The translations under genes were made by a program, and so were the position numbers. The notes beneath the pieces were generated by a model. The model was not told the origin of the DNA. It made no database searches and saw only the letters and a program-made list of their open reading frames with translations. A stretch of 64,000 nt of DNA. It comes from Georgenia thermotolerans (GTDB lineage Bacteria > Actinomycetota > Actinomycetes > Actinomycetales > Actinomycetaceae). Location of the stretch: NCBI RefSeq assembly GCF_009193185.1, contig NZ_VUKF01000011.1, positions 1-64,000 on the forward strand, given 5' to 3'. This document shows positions 15,137 through 24,118 of the stretch, piece by piece; within the stretch, counting starts at the first letter, position 1; the number at the start of each line of letters is the position of its first letter.

Positions 15137-17863
15137 ATGAGTGCACGGGTCAACGCATCCTCCGCCCCCGGTCCCGGAGACGCGACCGGACGGCGCGGAG
15201 CCGCCGACCCGCGGCTCACCGTCCCGGCACTACCGCATGGCGCGGTGGACCGACCGCGCCTGCGCGGCCTGCTCGACGACGGCGTCGAGGTCCCCCTGAC
15301 GCTCGTCAGCGCACCCGCCGGGACGGGGAAGACGGTCCTCGCCGCCTCCTGGGCGGCCCGAAGCGCGGGGCCGACGGCGTGGGTGACCGTCGACGGCGAC
15401 GACCTCCGGGACGGCGCGCTGTGGCCCCTCGTCCTCCAGGCGCTGCACGGGCACGGCGTCGACCTGGCCGACGAGCCGCCGGGGACCGGCGACCCCGAGA
15501 GCACGCGCCCCTTCCTCACCTCCCTGGCCGCCGCCGTCGCCTCCCGCCCGGCGCCGGTCACCCTCGTCCTCGACTGCGAGACCACGCTCCCGCCGGACGC
15601 GGCGACCGGGCTCGAGCTCCTCCTCAGGCGCGCCGCCGGAGGGTTGCGGCTCCTGCTCCTGACCAGGGCGGACCCGATGCTCCCGCTCCACCGCTACCGG
15701 CTCGACCGCTCGGTGGTCGAGGTCCGGATGGCCGACCTCGCCTTCACGACCGGCGAGGCGCGGGTCCTGCTCGGCCGGGCCGGGGTCCACCTCTCCGCGG
15801 CGGCGATGGAGTCCGTCATGACCCGGACGCGAGGCTGGGCGGCCGGGCTGCGCTTCGCCGCCCTCGCCCTCTCCCGGAGCGACGACCAGGAAGCCGCCGC
15901 CCGGGCGCTGACGGGCGAACGCGGGACGGTGGCCGACTACCTGCTCGCGGAGGTGCTCGACGCCCAGCCGCCGCAGGTCCGAGCAACGCTGCTCAGCACG
16001 AGCATCGTGGACCTGCTCCGGCCCGGCCTGGTCGAGGCGCTCGCGGGACCACGTGCCCGGCGCGACCTCGACCGGCTGGCTCGGGACAACGTCTTCCTCG
16101 ACGAGATCCCCGATCACCCGGGCACCTACCGCCTCCACCCGCTCTTCCGCGAGCTGCTGCGCGCCCAGCTGGCCTACGAGACCCCCGAACAGGTGGCAGC
16201 CCTCGACCGGGTCGCCGCCCGCTGGCTGGCCACCAACGACCTTCCCGTCGAGGCGGTCCGCCACGCGATGGCGGGCGGCGCCTGGGACGACGGCTGCAGG
16301 TACGCGGTCGAGAAGTTCGTCGTGATCCGGCTCCTGGCCGAGCGGCGGCCCGGCCAGCTGCGCGCGCTGCTCGCCGACCTTCCCGACGAGGCGGAGGGTC
16401 CGCACGTCTCCCTCGTGCGCGCGGCGCAGGCCGTCCTCGCCCGCGACGCGTCCGCCGCGGCATCCCACCTGGAGCGGGCCCGGGAGGCCTTCGCGGGTGT
16501 GCCGCTCCCGCCGGCGGCCCAGCTCTCCCTCGGCCTGCTGCAGGGGTTCGAGGCCCGTCTCGCCGGTGACGCGGGAGCCGCGCTCTCGGCGCTCCGGAGC
16601 GCCGAGGGCCTGATCGACCAGATTCCCGAGCGCCCCGAGCGGCGGGACGCCGTTGCCCTGCTCGCCTGGGGCAAGGGCGTGGCACAGCTGCTGGCCGGGC
16701 GGCTCGACGACGCGGTCGAGGCGTTCACCGCGTGCGTCGACCGCGCAGGACGTGGCGGGCCGGAGACGGCGTGGCCGGTCATCGACAGCCTGGGCCAGCT
16801 CGCCCTCGTCGCCGCCCTGCGCGGACAGCTGCAGCGCGCCACGGAGCTGGCCGACCGATCGCTGGCGCTGCGGCAGCGTGCGGCGATCCCGGCGCGGTAC
16901 GGGCCCTGCGCGGCGGAGATCGCCCTGGCCTGGGCGCGCACGGAGGCGTACGACCTCCGGGCCGCGCGCCGCCACCTGGCGCGGGCGGCCGAGGCCGTCA
17001 CGGCCGGCGACGATCCCCTGCCGTGGGCGATGTTCGCCGTCGTCACCGCCCGCGCGCGCCGCGCCCGGGGTGACATGGAGGGTGCCCGGCGGGTCCTCGA
17101 GGACGCCCTCACCGCGGCGCCCCTGCCCGAGTGGGTGCGCGACCGGATCCGCGTCGAGGTCGCCATCCTCGACATCGTCACCGGGGAGCCGGCGCAGGCC
17201 CTGCGCGTCGTGGCCGACGTGGCCGACGCGAGGCTCCCGGAGGCGGCGCTCGTGGCGAGCCGGGCCCAGCTGGCGACCGGGGCGGACGTGACCGACCTCG
17301 CCCCGCTGGACGAGGGGACCACCCTCGCGGCCCGGGTCGACCTCTGGCTCATCGAGGCGTCCCGCCGCCTCGGCCTGGGGGACGAACGAGCGGCCCATCG
17401 TGCGCTCGGACGCTCGCTCCGGCTCGCGGCGCCGGAGACGCTCAGGCGACCGTTCTACGAGGCTCCCGCCGACGTCCGCCGACTGCTGCGAGCGAGCGGC
17501 GATCTCGCCGGGCAGCACGGGTGGCTCAACCCCACCGCGACCGCGCCCCCGGACGGCAAGCGGTCCGCTACGACGCGACAGGGTCGCGACACCCGAGACG
17601 GGCCCGGTGCACGGGCTGCTAGCACGACGCCGACCCCTACCGTCGACGGCGGCGACGGTCCGATCGAGCCCCTCACCCCCAAGGAGCTCGAGGTGCTCGG
17701 GCACCTCGCCGAGCTGCTGACGACCGAGGAGATCGCCGGGGTCATGTTCGTCTCGGTGAACACCGTCCGCACCCATGTGCGCAATATCCTCCGCAAGCTG
17801 GCGGTGTCCCGGCGCAACGAGGCAGTGCGCCGGGCCCGGGCGCTGCACCTCATCGCTGCGTGA
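15137..17863 (+). CDS. MalT-type (LAL-like) LuxR family transcriptional regulator
   Basis: A 908-residue regulator. The ATG at 15137 is preceded by GGAGGTG at a good distance. Walker A in SAPAGTGKTVLAASWA (about residues 55-70) opens a STAND-type ATPase domain, continued by VTLVLDCETTLP and LLLLTRADPMLPLHRYRL. The winged-helix region (YRLHPLFRELLRAQLAYETPEQV) follows, then ~400 residues of tetratricopeptide-like helical repeats. A linker of ~50 residues precedes the C-terminal LuxR HTH (LTPKELEVLGHLAELLTTEEIAGVMFVSVNTVRTHVRNILRKL). In this family an inducer binds the helical repeats, ATP drives oligomerisation and the HTH activates transcription. The inducer is unknown here. It is flanked on both sides by divergent or convergent 'YEIR' module genes, which suggests one regulon. 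Confidence 0.92.
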   Translation: MSARVNASSAPGPGDATGRRGAADPRLTVPALPHGAVDRPRLRGLLDDGVEVPLTLVSAPAGTGKTVLAASWAARSAGPTAWVTVDGDDLRDGALWPLVLQALHGHGVDLADEPPGTGDPESTRPFLTSLAAAVASRPAPVTLVLDCETTLPPDAATGLELLLRRAAGGLRLLLLTRADPMLPLHRYRLDRSVVEVRMADLAFTTGEARVLLGRAGVHLSAAAMESVMTRTRGWAAGLRFAALALSRSDDQEAAARALTGERGTVADYLLAEVLDAQPPQVRATLLSTSIVDLLRPGLVEALAGPRARRDLDRLARDNVFLDEIPDHPGTYRLHPLFRELLRAQLAYETPEQVAALDRVAARWLATNDLPVEAVRHAMAGGAWDDGCRYAVEKFVVIRLLAERRPGQLRALLADLPDEAEGPHVSLVRAAQAVLARDASAAASHLERAREAFAGVPLPPAAQLSLGLLQGFEARLAGDAGAALSALRSAEGLIDQIPERPERRDAVALLAWGKGVAQLLAGRLDDAVEAFTACVDRAGRGGPETAWPVIDSLGQLALVAALRGQLQRATELADRSLALRQRAAIPARYGPCAAEIALAWARTEAYDLRAARRHLARAAEAVTAGDDPLPWAMFAVVTARARRARGDMEGARRVLEDALTAAPLPEWVRDRIRVEVAILDIVTGEPAQALRVVADVADARLPEAALVASRAQLATGADVTDLAPLDEGTTLAARVDLWLIEASRRLGLGDERAAHRALGRSLRLAAPETLRRPFYEAPADVRRLLRASGDLAGQHGWLNPTATAPPDGKRSATTRQGRDTRDGPGARAASTTPTPTVDGGDGPIEPLTPKELEVLGHLAELLTTEEIAGVMFVSVNTVRTHVRNILRKLAVSRRNEAVRRARALHLIAA

Positions 17864-17874
17864 CCTAGGGCCGC

Positions 17875-17963
17875 GTCACCGGGTGATCGATCCCGGGTGC
17901 GGCCGCATGATCGTCGTCCCGGGTCGTCACCGCGTGATCACCGTGAGGTGACCGGGTGATCAC
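17875..17963. repeat. Three GT(C/G)ACCG(G/C)GTGATC repeats between convergent genes
   Basis: Copies lie at 17875-17888, 17926-17939 and 17948-17961, the last two each continuing into the palindrome GTGATCAC (17934-17941, 17956-17963). They begin just after the LuxR stop and overlap the last codons of the convergent two-module gene. They could form alternative hairpins that terminate both transcripts. Confidence 0.6.
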
Positions 17964-18546
17964 CGCGAGCCCCGGCCTCGCCCCTCCTGGGCGCTGCCGA
18001 ACCTCCCGCAAGGTCTGCCCGGGCGTCAGTGCCTGCGACCCCGGTGCCGGTGACGCGTACGCTCTCGACCTCGACGCCAGGGACCGTGAGCGCCCTCAGG
18101 ACGTCGACGAGGCTCCCCGCCTCCGCCTCTGCCACGACGACGAGGTGCCCGGGCACCGTGGTCGCGCGCTGGTGGAGGGCAGCGAGCACGGCCGGGCTCG
18201 GCGCGCCGCCGACGCGAATCTCGTAGGAGACCCGACCCGGGCCACGGACCTCGACGCGACCGCCGGCGTCGCCCACCTCACTGAGAACACCGACCCCGGT
18301 ATGAACAGCCGCTGCCTTCGTCACGGACGGCGCGGCATCCGCCCCCGCCGCAGGTCCCAGCTCGAGCAGCTCGATGCCGAAGTCCGTGAGCCGCCGCAGG
18401 AGCTCGTGCAGGCCGGCCTGGTCCACCGGCGCGGTCGTCAGCATCGTCTGCGGCGGGATCCACACGACCGTCATGCCCGGGCCGCAGGCCGGCCGGACCG
18501 CGTCCGCCGCGCCGTTCAGGCGGATCTCGAACGTCTCCCGGTTCAT
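17938..18546 (-). CDS. Two-module 'YEIR' protein
   Basis: A 202-residue protein from the ATG at 18546, preceded by GAGCAGGAAG. Module A (residues ~4-65) reads TFEIRLNG...VVWIPPQTMLTTAPVDQAGLHELLRRLTDFGIELLELG. Module B (~105-170) reads SYEIRVGGAPSPAVLAAL...VVVAEAEAGSLVDVLRALTVPGVEVESVRV. Both match the single-module protein at 14613-14855. A linker rich in Ala/Val joins them and a basic, disordered tail of ~30 residues ends the protein. It converges on the LuxR gene. The duplicated module suggests a dimer-like ligand- or partner-binding domain. Function is unknown. Confidence 0.65.
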   Translation of the reverse strand: MNRETFEIRLNGAADAVRPACGPGMTVVWIPPQTMLTTAPVDQAGLHELLRRLTDFGIELLELGPAAGADAAPSVTKAAAVHTGVGVLSEVGDAGGRVEVRGPGRVSYEIRVGGAPSPAVLAALHQRATTVPGHLVVVAEAEAGSLVDVLRALTVPGVEVESVRVTGTGVAGTDARADLAGGSAAPRRGEAGARGDHPVTSR

Positions 18547-18853
18547 GGCGCGTGCTTCCTGCTCGGGACCGGTCGCCAGCCCGTCTCGCGGCGCCGGCAG
18601 GGAGGCCGCGCCACCCGCAAGCAACCCGCTACCCAGGGTGCGCGCCCTGGGGGCACGACGGATCCCCCGTGCCGGGTGAGCCCGCCCACTGACGCCCGGC
18701 CGCTGTCGCACCCCTGCCGGTCTCACCCCCGAGGGGTGATGCTGCCCGCCCCGGCCGCTCCCGACGATGGGTCGTGCCGACGGGCCCGGCACGGGGCCGG
18801 GTCCCGGGCGACCGTCACGCGGCCGACCCGGCCACCCGAGGAAGGGACCGACC
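18547..18853. promoter_or_regulatory. Divergent intergenic region with one operator-like repeat
   Basis: This 307-base region separates the two-module protein from the DUF7144 gene. TCACCCC (18723-18729) and GGGGTGA (18733-18739) form a perfect 7-3-7 inverted repeat. I see no gene in it, and the remainder is GC-rich without a recognisable promoter. Confidence 0.4.
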
Positions 18854-19303
18854 ATGGGCGAGCAGACCACGTCGCAGTACCAGGCCCCCGCGCAGCCCCC
18901 CGCACCGTCCGAGCGGGCGACCGCCTGGGCGACCGGCCTGATCACCTTCGCCGGCGTCATGATGATCATGGTGGGTGCGTTCCACATCTTCGCGGGGCTG
19001 GTGGCCCTCTTCGAGCGCACGTTCTACCTGAGCACCCCGAACTACCTCATCACCGTGAACACCACGACGTGGGGGTGGATCCACATCGCCCTCGGCGTCA
19101 TCGTGCTCCTCGCGGGCATCGCCCTGCTCACCGGGCAGGAGTGGGCGCGCGTCGTCGCCGTCGTGCTCGCCGTGCTCAGTGCGATCGCCAACTTCACGTT
19201 CATCCCGTACTACCCGATCTGGTCGCTGACGATCATCGCCCTGGACACCTTCGTCATCTGGGCGCTGGTCTCGCACGGCAACGAATACAAGGCCACGGAC
19301 TGA
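18854..19303 (+). CDS. DUF7144 family membrane protein
   Basis: A 149-residue protein, ATG at 18854 after GAAGGGACC. After a short hydrophilic N-terminus there are four TM helices (about 30-52, 75-97, 100-120, 122-140). The motifs ITFAGVMMIMVGAFHIFAGLVALF, WGWIHIALGVIVLLAGIALLTGQEWARVVAVVLAVLSAIANFTFIPYYPIWSLTIIALDTFVIWALVSHG are diagnostic of the family. The cytoplasmic tail ends in NEYKATD. It is common in actinobacteria near regulatory genes, and its role is unknown. Confidence 0.88.
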   Translation: MGEQTTSQYQAPAQPPAPSERATAWATGLITFAGVMMIMVGAFHIFAGLVALFERTFYLSTPNYLITVNTTTWGWIHIALGVIVLLAGIALLTGQEWARVVAVVLAVLSAIANFTFIPYYPIWSLTIIALDTFVIWALVSHGNEYKATD

Positions 19304-19411
19304 CCCCGCCCCGCCGGTCACCGACCCTCGCGTCGGGCCGGCACGCGCCCCGCGCTCGCCGGGCGGGCGGTCACCGACCATCCGCCACCGTCCCGATAGG
19401 CTGAGGGCCGA

Positions 19412-19496
19412 GCGCGAGTGGCGTAATTGGCAGCCGCGCCAGGTTTAGGTCCTGGTGCCTTCGGGCGTAGGGGTTCGAGTCCCCTCTCGCGCACCA
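19412..19496 (+). tRNA. tRNA-Leu (anticodon TAG)
   Basis: Acceptor arms GCGCGAG/CTCGCGC, anticodon stem CCAGG/CCTGG with loop TTTAGGT (TAG), and the long variable arm typical of tRNA-Leu (TGCCTTCGGGCGT). The T-arm is GGGG TTCGAGT CCCC. CCA is encoded at 19494-19496. Confidence 0.95.
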
Positions 19497-19560
19497 CCCT
19501 GGCGCGTCGGCTGCGCGCCGCCGACCTGGCGGATGCACCGGCTCCGCGCGTGGCGCGTCG

Positions 19561-19960
19561 TCACGTCGCGGGCTGCCCCATGAACCCGTCCAGCGTGAGA
19601 TCCAGCCCGTAGGCGAGCTCGCCGGCGTCGTCGAGCTTGGCGGGCAGCGGCCCCACCTCCGCGAGGTTCCGCAGGAGCTTGCCCACCGTCTCCGCCGACG
19701 GCGCCCCGGGCTCGGGCGGACCGCCCGCCTGCGCCCTTCGGCGCGTCGATCTCGGCGTGGACGACTGGGCTCCCCCGTCCAGCAGCGCTGCCCGGTCGGG
19801 GAAGGACGAGCAGAGGCGTCATCGTCGACACCCCTGGCTCCGCGGCGAGGCTACGCATGCTCAGCCCCTCGACCCCCTCGGCGGCGATGAGCGCGAGCGC
19901 CCACCCCGTGCGCCACGTCACAGCGCTCGTCCCGGTGGTGGAGACGCCTCTACTCCTCAC
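19561..19960 (-). pseudogene. Decayed TetR family regulator gene
   Basis: Reading leftwards from 19960, the first frame gives WALALIAAEGVEGLSMRSLAAEPGVSTMT, the start of a TetR HTH. The frame then breaks inside the recognition region. The continuation SFPDRAALLDG, normally directly attached as 'LYRHFPDRAALLDA', is found one frame over. That second frame runs on through KLLRNLAEVGPLPAKLDDAGELAYGLDLTLDGFMGQPAT and stops at 19561, a typical TetR C-terminal ending. The total is about 133 codons against ~190 in a normal TetR protein, so a frameshift plus a large internal deletion are both needed. It is divergent from the ABC exporter genes at 20107, whose regulator it probably was. Confidence 0.75.
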
Positions 19961-20106
19961 GGCCGAGACGCCGCGGAGAAGATCCGCCTCGCCGCTGAGC
20001 CGCCCAACCCCGGACCGCCCCTAGTTTTACGACCGGCGCCCGTCCCTCCTGTCGGGCGCCCCCCTCGTCCTTCCTGCACCACCCCCTGCGAACAAGGAAG
20101 CCCTCC

Positions 20107-20871
20107 ATGACCGAGACCATGCTCACCGAGGCGCCGGCGACGTCGCGCGACGTCGCCGCCCGAGTCCTCCACGCCCGCAAGGAGTACGGCACCGGCGACT
20201 CCAGCGTCGTCGCGCTCGACGACGTCAGCGTCACCTTCGACGCCGGCGCCTTCACCGCCATCATGGGCCCCTCCGGCTCGGGCAAGTCCACCCTCATGCA
20301 CTGCCTCGCCGGCCTCGACACCCTCAGCTCCGGCCAGGCCTTCATCGGCGGCACCGACCTCGCCACGCTCTCCGACGCCGAGCGCACCGTGCTGCGCCGG
20401 GACCGGCTCGGCTTCGTCTTCCAGGCCTTCAACCTGCTGCCGACCCTGACCGCCGCGGAGAACATCTCCCTCCCGGCCGACCTGGCCGGCCGCAAGCTCG
20501 ACCGGGCCTGGATGGACACCGTGGTCTCCACGCTCAAGCTCGGCGACCGGCTGGGCCACCGCCCCTCCCAGCTGTCCGGCGGCCAGCAACAGCGCGTCGC
20601 CGTCGCCCGCGCCCTCGTCTCCCGGCCCGAGGTGGTCTTCGGTGACGAGCCGACCGGCGCCCTGGACTCCAAGACCGGCACCGAGCTGCTCAGGTTCCTG
20701 CGCACCGCCGTCGACGAGCTGCGCCAGACGGTTGTCATGGTCACCCACGACCCGGTCGCCGCCTCCTACGCCGACCGGGTGATCTTCCTGGTCGACGGCG
20801 CCGTCGTCGAAGAGCTCGCCGCCCCCACCCGCGACGACGTGCTCGAGACCATGAAGCGGCTGGGTGACTGA
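20107..20871 (+). CDS. ABC exporter ATPase, MacB/LolD type
   Basis: A 254-residue ATPase with Walker A GPSGSGKST at about residues 54-62, Q-loop VFQAFNLLPTLTAAENI, signature LSGGQQQR, Walker B VVFGDEPTGALD and switch histidine VMVTHDPVAASYADRVIFLVDG. The PTGALDSKTG segment is typical of MacB-type families that pair with FtsX-like permeases, and one follows 2 bases later. The N-terminal ~18 residues are an extension. It likely powers efflux of a drug or peptide or a membrane-extrusion step. Confidence 0.93.
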   Translation: MTETMLTEAPATSRDVAARVLHARKEYGTGDSSVVALDDVSVTFDAGAFTAIMGPSGSGKSTLMHCLAGLDTLSSGQAFIGGTDLATLSDAERTVLRRDRLGFVFQAFNLLPTLTAAENISLPADLAGRKLDRAWMDTVVSTLKLGDRLGHRPSQLSGGQQQRVAVARALVSRPEVVFGDEPTGALDSKTGTELLRFLRTAVDELRQTVVMVTHDPVAASYADRVIFLVDGAVVEELAAPTRDDVLETMKRLGD

Positions 20872-20873
20872 CG

Positions 20874-23393
20874 ATGTTCAAGGTCTCCCTGCGCAGCCTC
20901 CTCGCGCACAAGCTGCGCCTGCTCCTCACCGTCCTGAGCGTCACCGTCGGCGTCGCCTTCGTCTCGGGCACGTTCGTGCTCTCGGACACGATGAGCAAGG
21001 CGTTCGACGAGCTCTACGCCGGCCTGACCAAGGGCACCGACGTCGCGGTGCGCACCAAGGCCGCCTACACCGACATCACCACCCAGGGCCAGCTCCGCCC
21101 GCTCGACGACGACCTGATCGAGACCGTCGCCGACGTGCCCGGCGTGGCCGCGGTCGAGGGCAGCCTCACCGGCTTCGCCCTCGTCCTCGACAAGGACGGC
21201 GAGCCGATCCAGCCCGGCGGCGCGCCCACCCTCGGCGCCAACGCCCCGGCGAACCCGCTGCTCATGGGCAGCTTCTCCTACCGCTCCGGCGAGGCACCGA
21301 CCGCCGCGGACGAGGTCGCGATCGACGCCGCGACGGCCGAGAAGGCCGGCCTCGCCGTCGGCGACGAGGTCACCGTCATCCTCGAGGGCGGCCCGAAGGC
21401 CTTCACCCTCGTGGGCATCACGGGCTTCGGCGAGACCGACAGCCTGGCCGGGGCCACCATGGCCTCCTTCGAGATGGCCACCGCCCAGGAGCTGCTCGGC
21501 AAGACCGGCAAGGTCGACCAGATCAACATCGCCGCCGCCGACGGCATCGATGCCGACGACCTGCGGGCCGACGTCGCCGCCGTCCTGCCGGCCGGCACCG
21601 AGGCGCTGACCGGCGAGAAGCTCGCCGAGGAGGGCTCCGCCGCCGTCCGCGAGGGCCTGGGCGTGTTCACCAACATCCTGCTCGCCTTCGCCGGGGTCTC
21701 CCTCCTCGTCGGCTCCTTCGTCATCTGGAACACCTTCAACGTCATCGTCGCCCAACGCCGCCGCGAGGTCGCCCTGCTGCGGGCCGTCGGTGCCAAGCGC
21801 AGCCAGGTGCTCGGCGGGCTGATCGTCGAGGCCGGCGTCATCGGACTCGTCTCCTCCGGCCTGGGCCTGGCGGCCGGCGTCGGTCTCGCCGTCGGCATCC
21901 GCGAGATGCTCGCCTTCGTCGGCATCGAGGTGCCGACCACCTCCGCGGCCGTCGAGCCGCGCACCATCGTCGCGTCGCTGCTGGTCGGCGTCGTCGTCAC
22001 GGTGATCGCCGCGGTGGTCCCGTCCTTGTCCGCCACCCGCGTCGCCCCGGTGGAGGCGCTGCGCGAGGCCCTGCCCACGGCCAGCAGCATCGGCACCGTC
22101 CGACGCGTCGTCGGCGTCGTGCTGCTGCTCGCCGGGCTCGGCGGGCTCGTCGCCGCCGCGGCCGTGCGCGACCAGCCGATCCTCACCGCCGTCGCGGCCC
22201 TGGCCGCGTTCGCCGGCCTGGTGGCGTCGGGCCCGCTGCTCGCCCGCGGCATGGCCGCGCTGGCCGGCCGTGGCCGGCAGGGCGGCGGCTGGCGGCTCGC
22301 CGCCCGCAACATCGCCCGTGCGCCGCAGCGGGCGGCCGCGACCGCGCTGGCCCTGACCATCGGCCTGACCGTGGTCTCCGCCGTCGCCGTGACCGCTGAG
22401 TCGGCCAAGGACTCCATCGAGGGCATGGTGGGGGGCGGCATGCGCTCGGACCTCCTCCTCAAGCCGCTCGGCCAGGGCAGCGGGATCAGCCCCGAGGTCG
22501 CCCTGGTGCTGCGCGAGCACGACGCCGTCGACACCGTGGTGGAGCTGCGCTTCTCCGGCGCCCGGGTGCAGGACGCGAACACCTTCGTGGCCGGCACGGA
22601 CATCGAGGGCATCGAGGAGGTGGCCGACCTCGGCATCACCGCCGGCACGCTGGCCGACTTCCGCCCGGGCACCATGCTCCTGGGCACCGACCAGGCCAAG
22701 GCCTTCGGCCTGAAGCCGGGCGACAGCATCACGGTCACCTTCCCCGAGACCGGTCCGGTGGACCTGGACGTGGCGGCCACCTTCGACGGCGACGACCTCG
22801 TCGGCTCCGCCTACCTCGTCGCCATGGAGGACTACGCCGCGAACGTCACCTCCCGGCTCGACTCGGCCATCCTCCTCACCACGACCGGCGAGGGGACCGG
22901 CAAGGACACGGTGAGCGACGCGCTCGCCGCCTACCCGAACGTCAACGTCCAGGACGCCGACGACCTCACCGCCGACGCGCGGGCGCAGGTCGACCAGATG
23001 CTCGGGATCGTCACCGCGCTGCTCCTGCTCGCGGTCATCGTCGCGGTGCTCGGCATCGTCAACACGCTCATCCTCTCCGTGGTCGAGCGGACCCGGGAGC
23101 TGGGCCTCATGCGGGCGGTGGGTGCGACCAAGCGTCAGGTGCGTGCGGTGGTGCGCCGCGAGTCCGTGCTCATGGCCCTGCTCGGCGCCGTGACCGGCGT
23201 CGTCCTTGGCACCGCCGCCGGCGTCGCCCTGGCGCGGTCACTGAGCGACTCGGGGATCACCTCGCTCAGCGTCCCGGTCCCCACCCTGGCGATCTACCTC
23301 GTCGTGGCGGCCATCGTGGGCGTGCTCGCCGCGGTGGGTCCGGCCCGCCGGGCCAGCCGGGTGGACGTGCTGCGCGCGATCACGGTCGAGTAA
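20874..23393 (+). CDS. FtsX-like ABC permease (MacB-type, two-FtsX form)
   Basis: An 839-residue permease starting 2 bases after the ATPase stop. An N-terminal helix (residues ~15-37) precedes an extracytoplasmic domain of ~220 residues. A first FtsX domain of about three helices (~260-400) contains NTFNVIVAQRRREVALLRAVGAKRSQV, the ATPase-docking motif. Two further helices, a second extracytoplasmic domain (~500-690) and a second FtsX domain follow, with NTLILSVVERTRELGLMRAVGATKRQVRAVV. Two docking motifs in one chain suit the ATPase dimer. The pair is an exporter of unknown substrate, formerly TetR-regulated. Confidence 0.92.
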   Translation: MFKVSLRSLLAHKLRLLLTVLSVTVGVAFVSGTFVLSDTMSKAFDELYAGLTKGTDVAVRTKAAYTDITTQGQLRPLDDDLIETVADVPGVAAVEGSLTGFALVLDKDGEPIQPGGAPTLGANAPANPLLMGSFSYRSGEAPTAADEVAIDAATAEKAGLAVGDEVTVILEGGPKAFTLVGITGFGETDSLAGATMASFEMATAQELLGKTGKVDQINIAAADGIDADDLRADVAAVLPAGTEALTGEKLAEEGSAAVREGLGVFTNILLAFAGVSLLVGSFVIWNTFNVIVAQRRREVALLRAVGAKRSQVLGGLIVEAGVIGLVSSGLGLAAGVGLAVGIREMLAFVGIEVPTTSAAVEPRTIVASLLVGVVVTVIAAVVPSLSATRVAPVEALREALPTASSIGTVRRVVGVVLLLAGLGGLVAAAAVRDQPILTAVAALAAFAGLVASGPLLARGMAALAGRGRQGGGWRLAARNIARAPQRAAATALALTIGLTVVSAVAVTAESAKDSIEGMVGGGMRSDLLLKPLGQGSGISPEVALVLREHDAVDTVVELRFSGARVQDANTFVAGTDIEGIEEVADLGITAGTLADFRPGTMLLGTDQAKAFGLKPGDSITVTFPETGPVDLDVAATFDGDDLVGSAYLVAMEDYAANVTSRLDSAILLTTTGEGTGKDTVSDALAAYPNVNVQDADDLTADARAQVDQMLGIVTALLLLAVIVAVLGIVNTLILSVVERTRELGLMRAVGATKRQVRAVVRRESVLMALLGAVTGVVLGTAAGVALARSLSDSGITSLSVPVPTLAIYLVVAAIVGVLAAVGPARRASRVDVLRAITVE

Positions 23394-23408
23394 GCACCTC
23401 GCACGACC

Positions 23409-23446
23409 ACGACGGCGGTGCCCGCTCAGGCGGGTGCCGCCGTCGT
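23409..23446 (+). terminator. Terminator of the ABC exporter pair
   Basis: A 17-bp stem (23409-23425 with 23430-23446, two wobble pairs) has a 4-base loop 15 bases after the permease stop. The outer arm ACGACGGC/GCCGTCGT recurs in two other terminators of this window. Confidence 0.75.
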
Positions 23447-23581
23447 CGTCTGCCCCGCGGCCGGCGCGCGGTGGCGATGACGGGCCGGCGGTGGCGCCGG
23501 CGTCGTCGCGCGGGGACGACGACGGACCCGGGCCCGCGAGGCGACGTCGCGCGGGGCGCCCCGGCGCGATAGAAACAGAGG

Positions 23582-24118
23582 GTGAGCGAAATCGCGAGCG
23601 GCGACCTCGGCCCCTGGCTGTCGCCCGACGACCTGGCCATGGTGCGCCGCAAGGTGCCCATCCTCTACATCGACGCCCTGCCCGTGCGGGTGGACTCCCA
23701 CGGCGACCTCGAGGAGGTCGGGCTGCTGCTGCGGGCCACCGCCGCGGGCACCATCTCCCGCGCGCTGGTCTCCGGGCGGGTGCTCTTCCACGAGACGATC
23801 CGCGAGGCGCTGGCGCGCCACCTGGAGAAGGACCTCGGGCCGATGGCGCTGCCGCGGCTGCCCGTCTCGCCGGTGCCCTACGCCGTCGGGGAGTACTTCC
23901 CCACCCCCGGCAGCCCGTTCTACGATCCGCGCCAGCACGCCGTCTCGCTCGCCTACGTCGTCCCGGTCGTCGGGGACTGCCGGCCCAGCCACGACACCCT
24001 CGAGCTGACCTGGCTGACCCCCGCCGAGGCGCTGACCCCCGAGGTCATCGGGGACCTGAGCGAAGGACACGCGAGCCTGCTGCGGCAGGCCCTGGCTCAC
24101 CTGGGGAGGTTGCGCTGA
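23582..24118 (+). CDS. NUDIX-like hydrolase, DUF4916 family
   Basis: A 178-residue protein starting with GTG at 23582. The pattern LGPWLSPDDLAMVRRKVPILYIDALPVRVDSHGDLEEVGLLLRATAAGTISRALVSGRVLFHETIREALARHLEKDLGP is diagnostic of DUF4916, with a NUDIX-like helix (HETIREALARHLEKDLG) that is weaker than the canonical GX5EX7REUXEEXGU box. PTPGSPFYDPRQHAVSLAYVVPVVGDC and LTWLTPAEAL follow. A nucleotide-diphosphate substrate is likely but unassigned. It overlaps DUF3054 by one base. Confidence 0.85.
   Translation: MSEIASGDLGPWLSPDDLAMVRRKVPILYIDALPVRVDSHGDLEEVGLLLRATAAGTISRALVSGRVLFHETIREALARHLEKDLGPMALPRLPVSPVPYAVGEYFPTPGSPFYDPRQHAVSLAYVVPVVGDCRPSHDTLELTWLTPAEALTPEVIGDLSEGHASLLRQALAHLGRLR

Noticed and set aside
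15230-17848. 872-codon minus-strand frame opposite the LuxR gene
   Set aside because: No recognisable domain, and the plus strand holds complete ATPase and HTH motifs in order.
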